Shown here piece after piece: positions 7,192-14,524 of a DNA stretch of 15,474 nucleotides. Source of the DNA: Phycisphaerae bacterium (lineage in GTDB: Bacteria > Planctomycetota > Phycisphaerae > SM23-33); assembly GCA_030628445.1 (NCBI GenBank), contig DAOVQV010000005.1:1-15474 (forward strand), given 5' to 3'. Made by a program: the position numbers and the translations under genes. The notes under the pieces were generated by a model that did no database searches, was not told the origin of the DNA, and worked only from the letters and a program-made list of their open reading frames with translations. Each line of letters begins with the position of its first letter. Positions within the stretch are counted from its first letter, which is position 1.

Positions 7192-7217
7192 CTGTCGCCT
7201 GGTCCGACAGGAGGCGA
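7192..7217 (+). promoter_or_regulatory. Two mutually exclusive hairpins over the ftsK ribosome-binding site
   Basis: TCGCCT (7195-7200) can pair with AGGCGA (7212-7217), burying part of the Shine-Dalgarno GGAGG (7210-7214). Alternatively CTGTC (7192-7196) can pair with GACAG (7206-7210), leaving most of it free. The two helices share bases 7195-7196, so they cannot form together. Stems are only 5-6 bp, so this is suggestive only. Confidence 0.25.
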
Positions 7218-7227
7218 ACACAGCTGA

Positions 7228-9642
7228 GTGATGAGTAAGAAGCGACAAGAAGATATCTCCGCAGAGACCCGTGGAGGCGAGCGGGGCAGCAAGCGATTCG
7301 TCCGATACTGTTTTATCTTGCTGCTGGCGGGCGTGGTGGTGCTGGTTTGGTTAAGCTTGCTTTCGTTTTCGCCGACGGATGCGCCGTCCCCCACGGTCCA
7401 CCCGCCCCAAAGGCCCGTAGAGAACGCTGCTGGGCCCATAGGTGCTCACCTTGCATATTATCTGCGCTACTGGATTGGCGCGGGTGTGTACATGGGGGTC
7501 CTGTTCGCCACCGTCGCCGCAATCGCACTGATGTTCGGTGGGCGGATAGGGTTCTTGCGATGGCGGGTCGTCGGGGTGGCGTTTTTGGTGGTAGCCACGA
7601 GCACGGCGGTGTACGTGCACCGGCCGATCGAATCGGCAGATGCGCTATATGGCTCGGCCGGAGTCGTAGGGATGGCGGGCGGTAAGGTCTTGCTGGGTCG
7701 ATTCGGCCTGACCGGCGCCTGGATCCTTGTGGCGATTACCCTTTGCATCGGGTTGATGCTCGCCGCCGATAATCTCGTCCTGCAACTACCGCGTTTCAGC
7801 AAGAAAGTCTGGGCCCATCGGGATCGGCTCCCTTCGATGGTGGGCAAGCTGCGCCGTCGCATCCCGCATATGGTGACGGCTGACTCGGGCTCGGTTGAGG
7901 TCACGGCCTCTCCGCGCGCCGCAGCTGCCGTCCCGCTCAAATCGTCTCGCCAAGCGGCGGGACGCAAGGGAAGTGTCGAATCTGAACCGGCCTCGCAGAG
8001 GGCCAAGCTGACGTCCCTGCTTGGGATCAAACAGACCTCTGGGGGGCAAGAGGCGCCATCGCTCCAGCCCGAGCGCATCACATCGCCACAGCACCCCATC
8101 AGGATTGAGTCCGATGACGAGCAGGAATATTCCTTGCCCTCTGCGGACCTCCTGGCCGAGGCCTCCGGCGGTTACATCGAATCCCAGGAACTCCAGGCCG
8201 AGCAGAAACGGACGATCTTGCGGCAGACGCTCGACGATTTCGGTGTCGAGGCCGAGATCGTCGGATACATGACCGGGCCCGTAATTACGCTGTTCGAATT
8301 GTCGCTTGCACCGGGCGTCAAGGTCGCCGCGGTGTGCAACCTCGCCAACGACATTGCGCGCTCGCTGGCGGTCCCGGGCGTCCGGATCGTCTCGCCGCTT
8401 CCGGGTAGGGACACAATCGGGATCGAGGTGCCCAACCTGGACAAGGAAATCGTGCGCATCAAGGAACTGATGCAGATGGCCCCCAAGGGCGCCAAGCGCA
8501 TGCATCTTCCGCTTTACCTGGGCAAGGACGCCGGCGGGAATGCGATTGTAGCGGACCTGGCGACGATGCCTCACATGCTGATCGCCGGTACGACCGGGTC
8601 GGGCAAGAGCGTCTGCATTAACTCCATCATCACGGCGATCCTGATGACGCGCCGCCCGGAGGAGGTCGGGTTAATCCTTATCGACCCGAAGATGGTCGAG
8701 CTGGCCGCGTTTGAAAACATACCCCACCTCCTGTGCCCGATCGTCCACGACGCGCGAAAGGCCGAGGAGATCCTCGAATGGGCTGCGATGAAGATGGACG
8801 AGCGCTATGAGCTGCTTAAAGAAGCCAACGTCAAGAACATCGCCGGGTACAACCGCTTAAGCCCCGCACAAATCTACGAGCGGTTCGGTGTCGTCGACGA
8901 GGCCGAAAAATCGAGGATCCCCACCCGCCTGCGTTACTATGTGATTATCGTGGACGAGCTTGCGGACCTGGTGATGACGGCAAGCAAGGAAGTGGAAAAC
9001 CATATCATCCGCATCGCCCAGAAGGCCCGCGCGGTCGGGATCCACATGCTGCTTTCGACTCAGCGTCCCAGCGTCAACGTGGTGACGGGGCTGATCAAAT
9101 CGAACATGCCGTGCCGCATAAGCTTCCGCGTGGCCTCACGCCAGGAATCCCGGATCGTCCTGGACCAGAACGGCGCCGAGGTGCTGCTCGGCGAGGGCGA
9201 CATGCTGTTCCTCCAACCGGGCACGAGCAATCTGATCCGCGCTCAGGGAACGTATGTGGATGACTCGGAGATCCGCGCGGTGGTGGGGGCACTTCGCCGG
9301 ACGGGAGCACCACAGTACAACCCGGAGCTGATGCGACTGACCTCCCGCCCTGTAAGCGCCTCCAGCGGCGAGCGGGACGAGTTCTTCGATCAGGCGGTGG
9401 ATCTGGTCCTGGCGACGCAACGGGGCAGTGTCTCGCTGCTGCAGCGACGGCTGCAGATCGGCTACTCCCGGGCGTCGCGGATCATCGACCAGATGGCCGA
9501 CGCGGGGCTGCTCGGCGAGTATAAGGGCTCCCAAGCTCGCGAGTGCCTGATGACCTTGGAGGAATGGGAGCACCTGCACTCCTCCATTGCGGCCGATCAA
9601 TCCGGTGCGTCAGCTCTTAACGGACAGCCCACAAGCGTCTAG
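7228..9642 (+). CDS. ftsK: FtsK/SpoIIIE DNA translocase
   Basis: This is a membrane-anchored ATPase that pumps DNA at the division site and resolves chromosomes. It has 804 residues. Four membrane helices lie within about 25-190, followed by a hydrophilic linker (about 200-310), shorter than the E. coli linker. The alpha domain contains GPVITLFELSLAPGVKV. The beta motor has Walker A GTTGSGKS (about 454-461) and Walker B VIIVDELADL (about 572-581), then LLSTQRPSVNVVTGLIKSN and GAEVLLGEGDMLF. A winged-helix gamma domain (about 715-785, with LLQRRLQIGYSRASRIIDQM) reads the DNA orientation sequences. GTG 7228 has GGAGG 13 nt upstream; ATG 7231, the next codon, is equally possible. Planctomycetes generally lack FtsZ but keep FtsK, so its role is probably segregation. 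Confidence 0.95.
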   Translation: MMSKKRQEDISAETRGGERGSKRFVRYCFILLLAGVVVLVWLSLLSFSPTDAPSPTVHPPQRPVENAAGPIGAHLAYYLRYWIGAGVYMGVLFATVAAIALMFGGRIGFLRWRVVGVAFLVVATSTAVYVHRPIESADALYGSAGVVGMAGGKVLLGRFGLTGAWILVAITLCIGLMLAADNLVLQLPRFSKKVWAHRDRLPSMVGKLRRRIPHMVTADSGSVEVTASPRAAAAVPLKSSRQAAGRKGSVESEPASQRAKLTSLLGIKQTSGGQEAPSLQPERITSPQHPIRIESDDEQEYSLPSADLLAEASGGYIESQELQAEQKRTILRQTLDDFGVEAEIVGYMTGPVITLFELSLAPGVKVAAVCNLANDIARSLAVPGVRIVSPLPGRDTIGIEVPNLDKEIVRIKELMQMAPKGAKRMHLPLYLGKDAGGNAIVADLATMPHMLIAGTTGSGKSVCINSIITAILMTRRPEEVGLILIDPKMVELAAFENIPHLLCPIVHDARKAEEILEWAAMKMDERYELLKEANVKNIAGYNRLSPAQIYERFGVVDEAEKSRIPTRLRYYVIIVDELADLVMTASKEVENHIIRIAQKARAVGIHMLLSTQRPSVNVVTGLIKSNMPCRISFRVASRQESRIVLDQNGAEVLLGEGDMLFLQPGTSNLIRAQGTYVDDSEIRAVVGALRRTGAPQYNPELMRLTSRPVSASSGERDEFFDQAVDLVLATQRGSVSLLQRRLQIGYSRASRIIDQMADAGLLGEYKGSQARECLMTLEEWEHLHSSIAADQSGASALNGQPTSV

Positions 9643-9680
9643 GCGACTTGTGCGTACTTTATGGGGCGGGCCTGGCGCCT

Positions 9681-9686
9681 TACAAT
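9681..9686 (+). promoter_or_regulatory. Candidate -10 element giving a leaderless glycosyltransferase mRNA
   Basis: TACAAT (5 of 6 to the -10 consensus) lies 6 nt before GTG 9693. That is where transcription from it would begin, and no Shine-Dalgarno sequence precedes this codon. The -35 position (TTTATG, 17 bp upstream) is a poor match. Leaderless translation is an inference. Confidence 0.28.
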
Positions 9687-9692
9687 ACTGCA

Positions 9693-10838
9693 GTGAACGG
9701 ACAGACCACACCAAGGACCACCTCTGCGGCGCTCGGTTCCCGACCGGTGGAGCGGGTGCGCGTCGGTTGGGTTGCAAGCGATCAAACCATCGAGTCGTTT
9801 GGGCGCATCCTCGCGCCGCTGGCCGTGGGCCTGATGGACGAGTTGGTGGAGATCGTTGCGATCTGCCCGCTCGGGGCCGAGATAGGCGAACTGCCCAGTC
9901 CGCCCGTTGAGCTGATTCCTTCTGGTAAGTCGCGACGGGGTCTGCTGCGGCGCAGGGGCACCGAGACGCTCACCAGACAGATCCGCTCGCGGAAGGTCCA
10001 TCTGATACACGCCCTCGACGCCGAAAGTGCCTCGCTGGCTCGCCGCCTGGCGCACGATACGAAGACAAACTATATCCTCACTTGCCACGCATTGGGCGAC
10101 GCCCGCCGCCTCGGGCTGATGCACCGTCGCGCGGGGGCCGTGTTGGGGACGTCCGAGCCGGTCATCACCGATCTTATCAAGCACCACGCGGCGCCGGCGG
10201 AAAAGGTCCGTTTGCTTCGCCCCGGCGTCCACCAGGTTCATCAGGCCAGTTGCTTCCTGGATCCCGAGCGAACCGTCACAATCGTCGCCGGGACGATGGG
10301 CCGCGGGGGACGAGGGCTTCGGGAAGTGATCAAGGCGTTTGCCAAGCTGCATCAGCAGGATTACGACTGCCGGTTCTTTGTCATAAGCGACCGCCGCGGC
10401 GAAAAACGACTTCGCGCCCTGGTTAAGCGACTGGATCTGCGGCACGAGGTGACGTTTGTGGATCGCAAGCCCGCCTCATGTTTACCGGGGATATTCAAGG
10501 CCGCCGACATCTACGTATCGGCTGCGCCCACGCGAGGGCTTGACGTGCATTCCCTGTTGGCGATGGCGGCGGGCGTACCGGTGCTGGGAGCCAAAAAGGG
10601 GGTAGGAGATTTCTTGCTGGACGGTACGACGGTACTGCAGTTTCCCGCCGGCGAGACATCCCAGATCGTCACGAAGCTCGGGTCTCTGCTGGACGATACG
10701 GCCTGGGCCAAGGGTCTGGCGGAGCGGGCGTTGGAGTATTTGCGAAAGAATCATACCCCCGCCCAAATGGTTACGGCGCTGGTGGAGATCTACCGGGACG
10801 TGATCGGCGAGAAACCAGCCCCGAAGTCCGTGCAGTAG
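9693..10838 (+). CDS. GT-B fold glycosyltransferase, family 4-like, with degenerate active-site motif
   Basis: The protein (about 381 residues) has the two-lobed plan of GT4-type glycosyltransferases: an N-terminal lobe with VRVGWVASDQ and LIHALDAESASLARRLA, then a C-terminal nucleotide-sugar lobe with VIKAFAKLHQ, FKAADIYVSAAPTRGLD and LLAMAAGVPVLGAKKGVGDFL. The usual E-x7-E motif before the last block is not kept: the positions expected to be Glu are not acidic. The R/K pair of the phosphate site also appears altered (TMGRGGRGL). Substrate and product are unknown; cell-envelope polysaccharide synthesis is a guess. The frame is open from TTG 9648, just after ftsK. GTG 9693 is preferred because of the TACAAT box 6 nt upstream, but neither start has a ribosome site. 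The gene is convergent with dapA. Confidence 0.75.
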   Translation: MNGQTTPRTTSAALGSRPVERVRVGWVASDQTIESFGRILAPLAVGLMDELVEIVAICPLGAEIGELPSPPVELIPSGKSRRGLLRRRGTETLTRQIRSRKVHLIHALDAESASLARRLAHDTKTNYILTCHALGDARRLGLMHRRAGAVLGTSEPVITDLIKHHAAPAEKVRLLRPGVHQVHQASCFLDPERTVTIVAGTMGRGGRGLREVIKAFAKLHQQDYDCRFFVISDRRGEKRLRALVKRLDLRHEVTFVDRKPASCLPGIFKAADIYVSAAPTRGLDVHSLLAMAAGVPVLGAKKGVGDFLLDGTTVLQFPAGETSQIVTKLGSLLDDTAWAKGLAERALEYLRKNHTPAQMVTALVEIYRDVIGEKPAPKSVQ

Positions 10839-10895
10839 GTTCGCCGGGGAGCGTTTCGCCCCTGGGGCCCTATCGAAGATCGAACCCGGCGGACC
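10838..10895. terminator. Long stem-loop between convergent genes, possible bidirectional terminator
   Basis: An 11-bp stem pairs 10838-10848 (GGTTCGCCGGG) with 10885-10895 (CCCGGCGGACC), with a single G-T wobble. An inner GGGG/CCCC hairpin (10846-10849 with 10859-10862) overlaps the top of the stem. It exactly fills the gap between the glycosyltransferase stop and the dapA stop. No T-tract follows on either strand, so it may stall or protect ends rather than terminate intrinsically. Confidence 0.42.
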
Positions 10896-10897
10896 TG

Positions 10898-11788
10898 TCA
10901 CGCATTTGCATCGACACCGAAATCCCTCAGTAGCCCCGCCAGGGCGGGACGGTGCTCCTTGGACAGCGGGGTCATCGGGAGGCGCAGCTCGTCTTGAATC
11001 ATCCCAGCCATCCCCATGGCCCCCTTGATCGGAATCGGATTCGTCTCCACGAAGATCGCCTTGAACAGCGGGAACAACGTCAGATGCCGCCGCTGGGCCG
11101 CAGGTATGTCGGAGTTGCTGATCGCATCGCACAACCGGCGTATCTCGCCTGGTAGGATATTCGCCAATACGCTGATCACCCCGCACCCGCCGACGCAGGC
11201 GATCGGGAGCGTCAGCGAATCGTCGCCGGAGAGAATCGCGATATCGCAGGCTGCGGCGATGTCGCTGGACGTGTTGAGCTTCCCCGTAGCCTCCTTGATC
11301 GCCACGACCATCTCAATGTCGTTATACATCCTGACGACCGTCTCCGGCGTCAGCTCTATCCCGGTCCGGCCGGGGATGTTGTACAGAACTATGGGCAGCT
11401 CGGCCTCGGCGAGTTTTGCAACGTGGTCGTACATCCCTTGTTGCGTCGGCTTGTTGTAGTAGGGGTTGACGATAAGACAGGCGTCGGCGCCGGCGCTTTT
11501 GGCATGCTTGGTAAGTCGCAGCGCCTCATCCGTGGAGTTGCTTCCCGTCCCGGCGATAACCGGGATGCGGCCCGCCACTTTCTCGACGGTGTATTCGATC
11601 ACCTTGTCGTGCTCGTCGTGGGTCAGTGTCGGCGATTCGCCCGTCGTCCCGCAGGGCACGATTCCTTCCGTCCCGTTTTCGATCTGAAAGTCGATCAGCT
11701 TACCGAAGGCGTCCCAGTCGATATCGCCGCCGGTGAACGGCGTGACGATAGCGACCATCGAACCTTCGAGTTGTATGGGTTCGGTCAT
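10898..11788 (-). CDS. dapA: 4-Hydroxy-tetrahydrodipicolinate synthase
   Basis: It condenses pyruvate with aspartate semialdehyde, the first step toward diaminopimelate and lysine. The 296-residue TIM-barrel aldolase has GTTGES (Thr48-Thr49), the DapA-typical NPYYNKPTQQGMY (108-120), YNIPGRTG with Tyr136 and Arg141, and the Schiff-base Lys165 in VAIKEATG. Arg141 and the NKPTQ block favour DapA over sugar-acid aldolases of the same superfamily. That distinction matters because the upstream neighbours are araBD. ATG 11788 is chosen because GAAAGG lies about 9 nt upstream and it places TM-barrel strand 1 correctly, although the frame stays open to 11875. A TACAAT -10-like box (minus strand, 11832-11837) with a poor -35 lies in the 138-nt gap after araD, so it may have its own promoter. 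Confidence 0.92.
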   Translation of the reverse strand: MTEPIQLEGSMVAIVTPFTGGDIDWDAFGKLIDFQIENGTEGIVPCGTTGESPTLTHDEHDKVIEYTVEKVAGRIPVIAGTGSNSTDEALRLTKHAKSAGADACLIVNPYYNKPTQQGMYDHVAKLAEAELPIVLYNIPGRTGIELTPETVVRMYNDIEMVVAIKEATGKLNTSSDIAAACDIAILSGDDSLTLPIACVGGCGVISVLANILPGEIRRLCDAISNSDIPAAQRRHLTLFPLFKAIFVETNPIPIKGAMGMAGMIQDELRLPMTPLSKEHRPALAGLLRDFGVDANA

Positions 11789-11926
11789 ATCGCGCAACCT
11801 TTCGTATGATATGGTTTGCAGTACCGAGCGTATTGTAAAACGCACGCCGGGCGATACCAGGGCAAATGACGCCAAACTTCATTGTCCGCAACGCCGCCTG
11901 CGATGACCTCCCAGGTAAGGGCGTGC

Positions 11927-12619
11927 TTATTCCTGGCCGTAGTAGGCGTCGGGGCCGTGCTTCCGGAAGAAATGCTTCTCCAGCAGCTCTTTGGATATCG
12001 ATTTGGCGTCAGGGGCGATGCGCAGCGTCTGGCTTGCCAAGCGGGCTGCGTATTCCAACGCGACGGCGTTTTGAACGGCCTCGCTGGGCGACCTGCCCCA
12101 GGTGAACGGCCCGTGAGATGCGACCAACACGCCGGGGACGGACATGGGGTCCAAACCCTTAAGACGCTCGATGATCACTTCGGCGGTGTTCGCCTCGTAA
12201 TTGGTCTGAATCTCGTTGGGTTTCATCGCCCGGGTGCAAGGGATGTCCCCGCAGAAACAGTCCGCGTGTGTCGTTCCCAGCGCGGGGATTTCCCGCAGCG
12301 CCTGGGCCCAGGCGGTCCCATGGACACTGTGCGTATGGACCACACCGCCGATCTGCTCGAACGCACGGTACAGCACCAGATGCGTGGGGGTGTCCGAGCT
12401 GGGACGAAGCTCGCCCTCCAGCACTTCAGAGTCCTCCAGCGAGATGATCACCATTTTCTCGACCGACATCTTCTCGTATGGGACACCGGAGGGTTTGATA
12501 ACGACGCATCCGGCCGCCCGGTCGACGCCGCTTACGTTCCCGAACGTCTCGTGAACCAGGCCCTTTGTCACGAGATCAAGGTTGGCCTGGAAAACCTGCT
12601 GTTTTAGCTGTTCAAGCAC
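11927..12619 (-). CDS. araD: L-ribulose-5-phosphate 4-epimerase
   Basis: It converts L-ribulose 5-phosphate to D-xylulose 5-phosphate, feeding L-arabinose carbon into the pentose phosphate pathway. The 230-residue class II aldolase-fold protein has GNVSGVD (27-33), the phosphate-binding SSD (74-76), zinc ligands His95 and His97 in VHTHSVHG, Asp120, and His169 in ASHGPFTWG. The C-terminal HGPDAYYGQ (221-229) provides the catalytic Tyr typical of AraD. Length and residue numbering agree closely with the E. coli enzyme (231 residues). The start lies 4 nt after the araB stop, implying translational coupling. Confidence 0.95.
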   Translation of the reverse strand: MLEQLKQQVFQANLDLVTKGLVHETFGNVSGVDRAAGCVVIKPSGVPYEKMSVEKMVIISLEDSEVLEGELRPSSDTPTHLVLYRAFEQIGGVVHTHSVHGTAWAQALREIPALGTTHADCFCGDIPCTRAMKPNEIQTNYEANTAEVIIERLKGLDPMSVPGVLVASHGPFTWGRSPSEAVQNAVALEYAARLASQTLRIAPDAKSISKELLEKHFFRKHGPDAYYGQE

Positions 12620-12623
12620 GAGG

Positions 12624-14309
12624 TCACCTTCTGAGCCGGCTTCTGATCACCAGCAAGCGTTTCATTACGTCGTACAGATTCCCTTGGAACTGGGGTGTCC
12701 CGAACGCGTCGTGCAGCTTGCGGTAGAGCTGGTAGAGCTGCTTGTAGACGGCGTGTGCCTTGGGGTCCGGTTTGTATACCTTGCGCCTCAGGCCGGTCAT
12801 CGCCTGCTGGGCGGCGGCGAAGCTGTTATGACCGCCGGTGTTCTTCCCGGCCACTACCGCGCCGGCGATGGCCGCTCCGAGGGCGCAGGTCTGAGCCGAC
12901 CGCGACACCTTCATCGGCCGACCCGTCACATCCGCGTAGATCTGCATTACCAGCGGGTTCTTCTCGGCGATTCCGCCGCAGTTGACCACCTGGCGGACCT
13001 TCAGACCGTACTGTTCAAAACGGTTGATGATCGTCAGCGCACCGAACGCCGTCGCTTCGATCAGCGCCCGGTAGATCTCGCCGGGGGTTGTGTACAGCGT
13101 CTGGCCCAGCAGCAGCCCAGTCAGCCGCTGATCGACCAGGATCGTCCGGTTCCCGTTGTTCCAGTCCAGCGCCAAGAGGCCCGACGCACCGGGCCGGATC
13201 TTTTCCGCCGCCGCCGTCAGGGCTTCATGCGACCCGGCCGTCCGGCCCCCCGGGCAGATGTAATTGACGAACCAATTGAAGATATCACCGACGGCGGACT
13301 GACCCGCCTCCAGGCCGAAGTAACCCGGTAAGATGCTGCCGTTGACGATTCCGCACAGCCCGGGGATGTTGGTGAGCGGCTTGTTCGTCGGAGCGACCAT
13401 CATGTCGCAGGTGCTGGTCCCAATGATCTTGACCAGCGTCCCGGGGCGAATCCCGGCTCCCACAGCGCCCAGATGCGCGTCGAAGGCGCCGACGGCCACC
13501 GGGACTCCGGCCGCCAGCTTGGTCCGCCTGGCCCATTGCTCCGTCAGCCCGCCCACCGGCGAGGCGATTGTCTTGGCCTTGGGCCTCAGCCGCCCTCGCA
13601 GCTTCCCCAAGGCAGGATCGAGCCCGGCGAGGAACCTAGCGTCGGGGTACCCGCCCCAGTCGTCGTTGTACATCGCCTTGTGTCCGGCCGCACAGACGCC
13701 GATGGTCAGATTCTCCGGCGATTCGGTCCCGGTCAGCATCGCAGGAATCCAGTCGGCGATTTCGACCCACATATGGGCCGCCTTGGCGACCTTAGGGCTC
13801 GTCCTGATGCAGTGGAAGACTTTACTGAAGAACCATTCGCTGGAATACGTCCCGCCGCACTTGGCGAGATAATGCGGGCGGAGCCTGGCGGCGCGTTGGG
13901 TGATCTGCTCGGCCTCGGCGACGGAGGTGTGATCCTTCCATAACCAAGCCATGGCCGAATGGTCACGGGCGAATCGCCGACTCAACGCCAGCGGGTTACC
14001 GCCGGCGTCGACCGGTAGGGGGGTGCTCCCGGTCGTGTCCACCCCTATCCCGATGATCTGATCCGCCCGGAAGCCCTTGGCGGTCTTCCTGGCGGCCGAG
14101 ACGGCCCTTTTGATAACCGCCTCAGTGCTTTCGATGTAATCGGCCGGGTGCTGACGAGCGAGATTAGGGTCGCCCGACAAGATCACGCCGTCGGCCCCGT
14201 GGGCGTAGTTTTGCACGGCCGTTGCGACCTGCCGACCGTTGGTTACGTTGACGATCAGGGCGCGGACGGAGTTCGTCCCATAATCCAACCCGAGCGAATA
14301 CTTTCCCAT
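12624..14309 (-). CDS. araB: L-ribulokinase (FGGY family)
   Basis: It phosphorylates L-ribulose to L-ribulose 5-phosphate with ATP. The 561 residues compare with about 566 in E. coli. It opens with the actin-fold phosphate motif GLDYGTNSVR and continues with GVDTTGSTPLPVD, LWKDHT, GGTYSSEWFFSKV, and VPVAVGAFDAHLGAVGAG before KIIGTSTCDMM. EAGQSAVGDIFNWFV and the C-terminal FGGY signature (NCGGIAEKNPLVMQIYADV, then CALGAAIAG) follow. GGAGAA lies about 5 nt before the ATG. araD follows directly. araA, needed to make L-ribulose from arabinose, is not in the window. Xylulokinases are related, but the DTTGSTP motif and the araD partner favour ribulokinase. Confidence 0.94.
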   Translation of the reverse strand: MGKYSLGLDYGTNSVRALIVNVTNGRQVATAVQNYAHGADGVILSGDPNLARQHPADYIESTEAVIKRAVSAARKTAKGFRADQIIGIGVDTTGSTPLPVDAGGNPLALSRRFARDHSAMAWLWKDHTSVAEAEQITQRAARLRPHYLAKCGGTYSSEWFFSKVFHCIRTSPKVAKAAHMWVEIADWIPAMLTGTESPENLTIGVCAAGHKAMYNDDWGGYPDARFLAGLDPALGKLRGRLRPKAKTIASPVGGLTEQWARRTKLAAGVPVAVGAFDAHLGAVGAGIRPGTLVKIIGTSTCDMMVAPTNKPLTNIPGLCGIVNGSILPGYFGLEAGQSAVGDIFNWFVNYICPGGRTAGSHEALTAAAEKIRPGASGLLALDWNNGNRTILVDQRLTGLLLGQTLYTTPGEIYRALIEATAFGALTIINRFEQYGLKVRQVVNCGGIAEKNPLVMQIYADVTGRPMKVSRSAQTCALGAAIAGAVVAGKNTGGHNSFAAAQQAMTGLRRKVYKPDPKAHAVYKQLYQLYRKLHDAFGTPQFQGNLYDVMKRLLVIRSRLRR

Positions 14310-14360
14310 GTGCTTCTCCTGTGCGATTGGCGGGATCTCGGTTCAGCCCGCTGGAACCCG

Positions 14361-14418
14361 TGCACGGAAATGATAGTCGATCCCCCGGTGGATTTCGAGA
14401 GATGAACCGGATGCACGG
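14361..14418. repeat. Pair of 7-bp direct repeats flanking the araB promoter
   Basis: TGCACGG occurs at 14361-14367, over the predicted araB transcription start, and again at 14412-14418, upstream of the -35. The starts are 51 bp apart, close to five helical turns. This fits two regulator sites on one face of the DNA, but 7-bp repeats can arise by chance. Confidence 0.28.
14370..14398 (-). promoter_or_regulatory. Candidate sigma70-type promoter for araBD
   Basis: On the minus strand, TCGAAA (14393-14398, 4 of 6) and TATCAT (14370-14375, 5 of 6) are separated by 17 bp. The implied transcript starts near 14363 and has a leader of about 54 nt with the araB ribosome site. Confidence 0.42.
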
Positions 14419-14447
14419 GGACCGGTGAAGCTGCGCGGCCGGTCCCC
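14417..14447. repeat. 9-bp perfect inverted repeat upstream of the araB promoter
   Basis: GGGGACCGG (14417-14425) and CCGGTCCCC (14439-14447) are exact reverse complements, with a 13-nt spacer. It lies between the minus-strand terminator and the araB -35. It may be an operator or a backup hairpin for transcripts that read through. No T-run follows it. Confidence 0.45.
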
Positions 14448-14478
14448 GAACTGGGGCCGAACAAAGCTAAATGCGCGC

Positions 14479-14524
14479 AAAAAAAGGGGCGAGACGTTGC
14501 TTGCTCAAGGCACCGTCATCGCCC
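14479..14524 (-). terminator. Intrinsic terminator of a minus-strand transcript
   Basis: On the minus strand, GGGCGA-T-GACG pairs with CGTC-TCGCCC, a 10-bp stem with one bulged base (14514-14524 with 14487-14496). The 17-nt loop is followed by one C and seven T residues (14479-14485). This is the clearest terminator in the window. It ends whatever is transcribed from 14525 upward and insulates araB from it. Confidence 0.75.

Noticed and set aside
8403..8410. GGGTAGGG inside ftsK, matching the FtsK-orienting octamer GGGNAGGG
   Set aside because: A single copy in 15 kb of GC-rich DNA is expected by chance, and the motif is not known to hold in this phylum.
12582..13331. 249-codon plus-strand frame opposite araB
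   Set aside because: It is antisense to the conserved FGGY C-terminal domain, and the composition is typical of a shadow frame.
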